A stretch of DNA of 64,000 bases from Leucogyrophana mollusca (lineage: Eukaryota > Basidiomycota > Agaricomycetes > Boletales), in assembly GCA_021014945.1 (NCBI GenBank), contig MU266395.1:1-64000 (forward strand), written 5' to 3'. The stretch's first letter is position 1. Each line of letters opens with the position of its first letter. Under the pieces are notes generated by a model that made no database searches, was not told the DNA's origin, and saw only the letters and a list, made by a program, of their open reading frames with translations. Made by a program: the position numbers and the translations under genes. Shown piece by piece: positions 62,849 to 64,000 of the stretch.

Positions 62849-63662
62849 ATGAGCAATAGGCTACCCAAGCTCATCGCGTTCGACTTGGAGTAAGGTTCCT
62901 TAACGGTGCCGATACCAAGCTGCTCTTCACTAGTCACTGATGGTTTATCGTACAGCTATACGCTATGGGACTTCTGGATAGATACCCACATCACTCCTCC
63001 TCTGAATCAGGACGTCTGTGGCGCAGTGACCGACGCCGAAGGCAACGACGTGGTCTTCTATAGGGACGTACCACAGATCTTGCATCGGCTGAGAGCCGCG
63101 GGCGTGATTATTGCTGCATGTTCAAGAACCAGTGCCACTAAGCTGTAAGCATACAACATTCTATTGCGCATGGCACTCCAGGGAGATCTCATCATAGAAT
63201 GACTCAGAGCTCGGGAAGCACTCAGTCTCATTCAAGTCCCTCTGAAAGCAGGCGATAAACAAGGGCCAAGCACTGCTGCAATCAAGTTCTTCGACCAGCT
63301 CGAGATATACCCTAGATCAAAGGAGGTTCACTTCAAGGCGCTACATGAAAAGACCAGCCTTCCTTACAGCGAAATGGTCGGTCCGAGTCCTCGAGGTAAT
63401 TACGAACAATGATCTGATTCAATGTGGTGGACAGCTGTTTTTCGACGATGAGATCAGAAACGCTAACGTTGATGTTGAGCTTGGTGAGAAAACATTTCGC
63501 GTAACCTGGAAGTGACTGATTGATTTGCCGTGGGGCCTCTAAGGAGTGACCTTTATTCTTGTGGAGAACGGCTTGGACGACCGGACATTTGAAAGGGGAC
63601 TGAAAGAGTGGAGAAGGAGGCACCCTGTCGAGGTTACAGAAGATGCCTCGGGGACTGCGTGA
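62849..63662 (+). CDS. MDP-1-type HAD phosphatase
   Basis: This is a predicted magnesium-dependent phosphatase of the haloacid dehalogenase superfamily; MDP-1 relatives act on sugar phosphates or phosphotyrosine. Five exons are resolved: 62849-62889, 62956-63144, then from 63208, with two more introns before 63662. The nucleophile motif FDLDYTLWDFW is formed across intron 1. Motif II is IIAACSRTS. EIYPRSKEVHFKAL and LFFDDEIRNANVDVELGVT, which carry the Lys and the acidic pair, complete the active site. The C-terminus is VEVTEDASGTA. The length is close to the family norm. ATG 62849 was selected because it gives the conserved N-terminal strand immediately. Confidence 0.87.
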
Positions 63663-64000
63663 TCGATAAGCTAATTCCAGGTGAAGATGTGCTTCATAGA
63701 CATCATGGGTGGAGCTCTCGTCGTGGATAGCGGAAGATCCTAGACATGGATGGCTCGTGTAGACCAGAGCGGAGCCCGGAAGTATATCTGTTATCTGTTC
63801 GACTCACCTGATTGCTGCCCTCATGACGCGTTACAAGTTCCGGAATATACAGCATAGAGCCAGGCTCGCCAAGTGGTATGTTGATTCCATACAGACATGA
63901 ACTAGACCTGGTTCAGAATCAGCTAAAAGAGACGAGGAGAGTAAAAGACGAGCTCGTCGGTCGCGTCATTCCAATCGTAGATATCTCCCCGATAAACACC
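63663..64000. other. Right-edge spacer
   Basis: No gene was recognised in the last 338 bp. It may hold the 3' UTR of the phosphatase gene and the beginning or end of a gene outside the window. Confidence 0.45.

Overview
The window looks like nuclear DNA of a filamentous basidiomycete, most likely an Agaricomycete. Genes are split by many 40-75 nt GT-AG introns. Spermidine synthase is fused to saccharopine reductase, a basidiomycete-type fusion. There are NACHT-WD40 NLR genes, secreted aspartic proteases in several copies, and an enlarged PCNA. No prokaryotic feature, CRISPR array, rRNA, convincing tRNA or intact transposon was seen. All exon models were built by eye from splice-site consensus, reading phase and family conservation; there is no transcript evidence.

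Layout. 0-20 kb is an accessory region. It holds a short uncertain gene at the left edge, an NLR gene (1221-5539, minus), an AAAP amino-acid transporter (6404-8586, minus), a gene-poor 3 kb gap, aspartic protease A (11649-13186, minus), a second NLR gene (14619-18988, plus), and the decayed remains of a third NLR-like gene (about 19490-19810). 20-32 kb is denser and more conserved: a BTB protein, PCNA with a large insertion, a short unknown protein, a Byr4/Bfa1-like protein with Trp-Asp-Asp-Asp-Phe repeats, a TatD-type hydrolase and an MFS sugar transporter. 32.4-36.1 kb holds no gene that I can support. 36-47 kb carries an HMG-box factor, the SPE3-LYS9 fusion, the farnesyltransferase beta subunit, an F-box protein with a probable GC-AG intron, and a protein with a Uma2-like (PD-(D/E)XK) signature. 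48-64 kb holds aspartic proteases B, C and D, a broken protease copy, a multi-spanning membrane protein, the mitochondrial protease OMA1 and an MDP-1-type HAD phosphatase.

How it fits together. The housekeeping genes (PCNA, OMA1, RAM1, SPE3-LYS9) sit between rapidly evolving families. The NLRs are predicted intracellular sensors. The proteases are predicted secreted degradative enzymes, and the two permeases would import amino acids and sugars. Proteases A and B are a recent duplicate pair in opposite orientation, about 35 kb apart. The most notable items are the roughly 110-residue charged insertion in PCNA, the NLR exon architecture (first exons of identical length that encode only the N-terminal motif), the NLR relic with its duplicated last exon, and the protease family with one degenerate copy.
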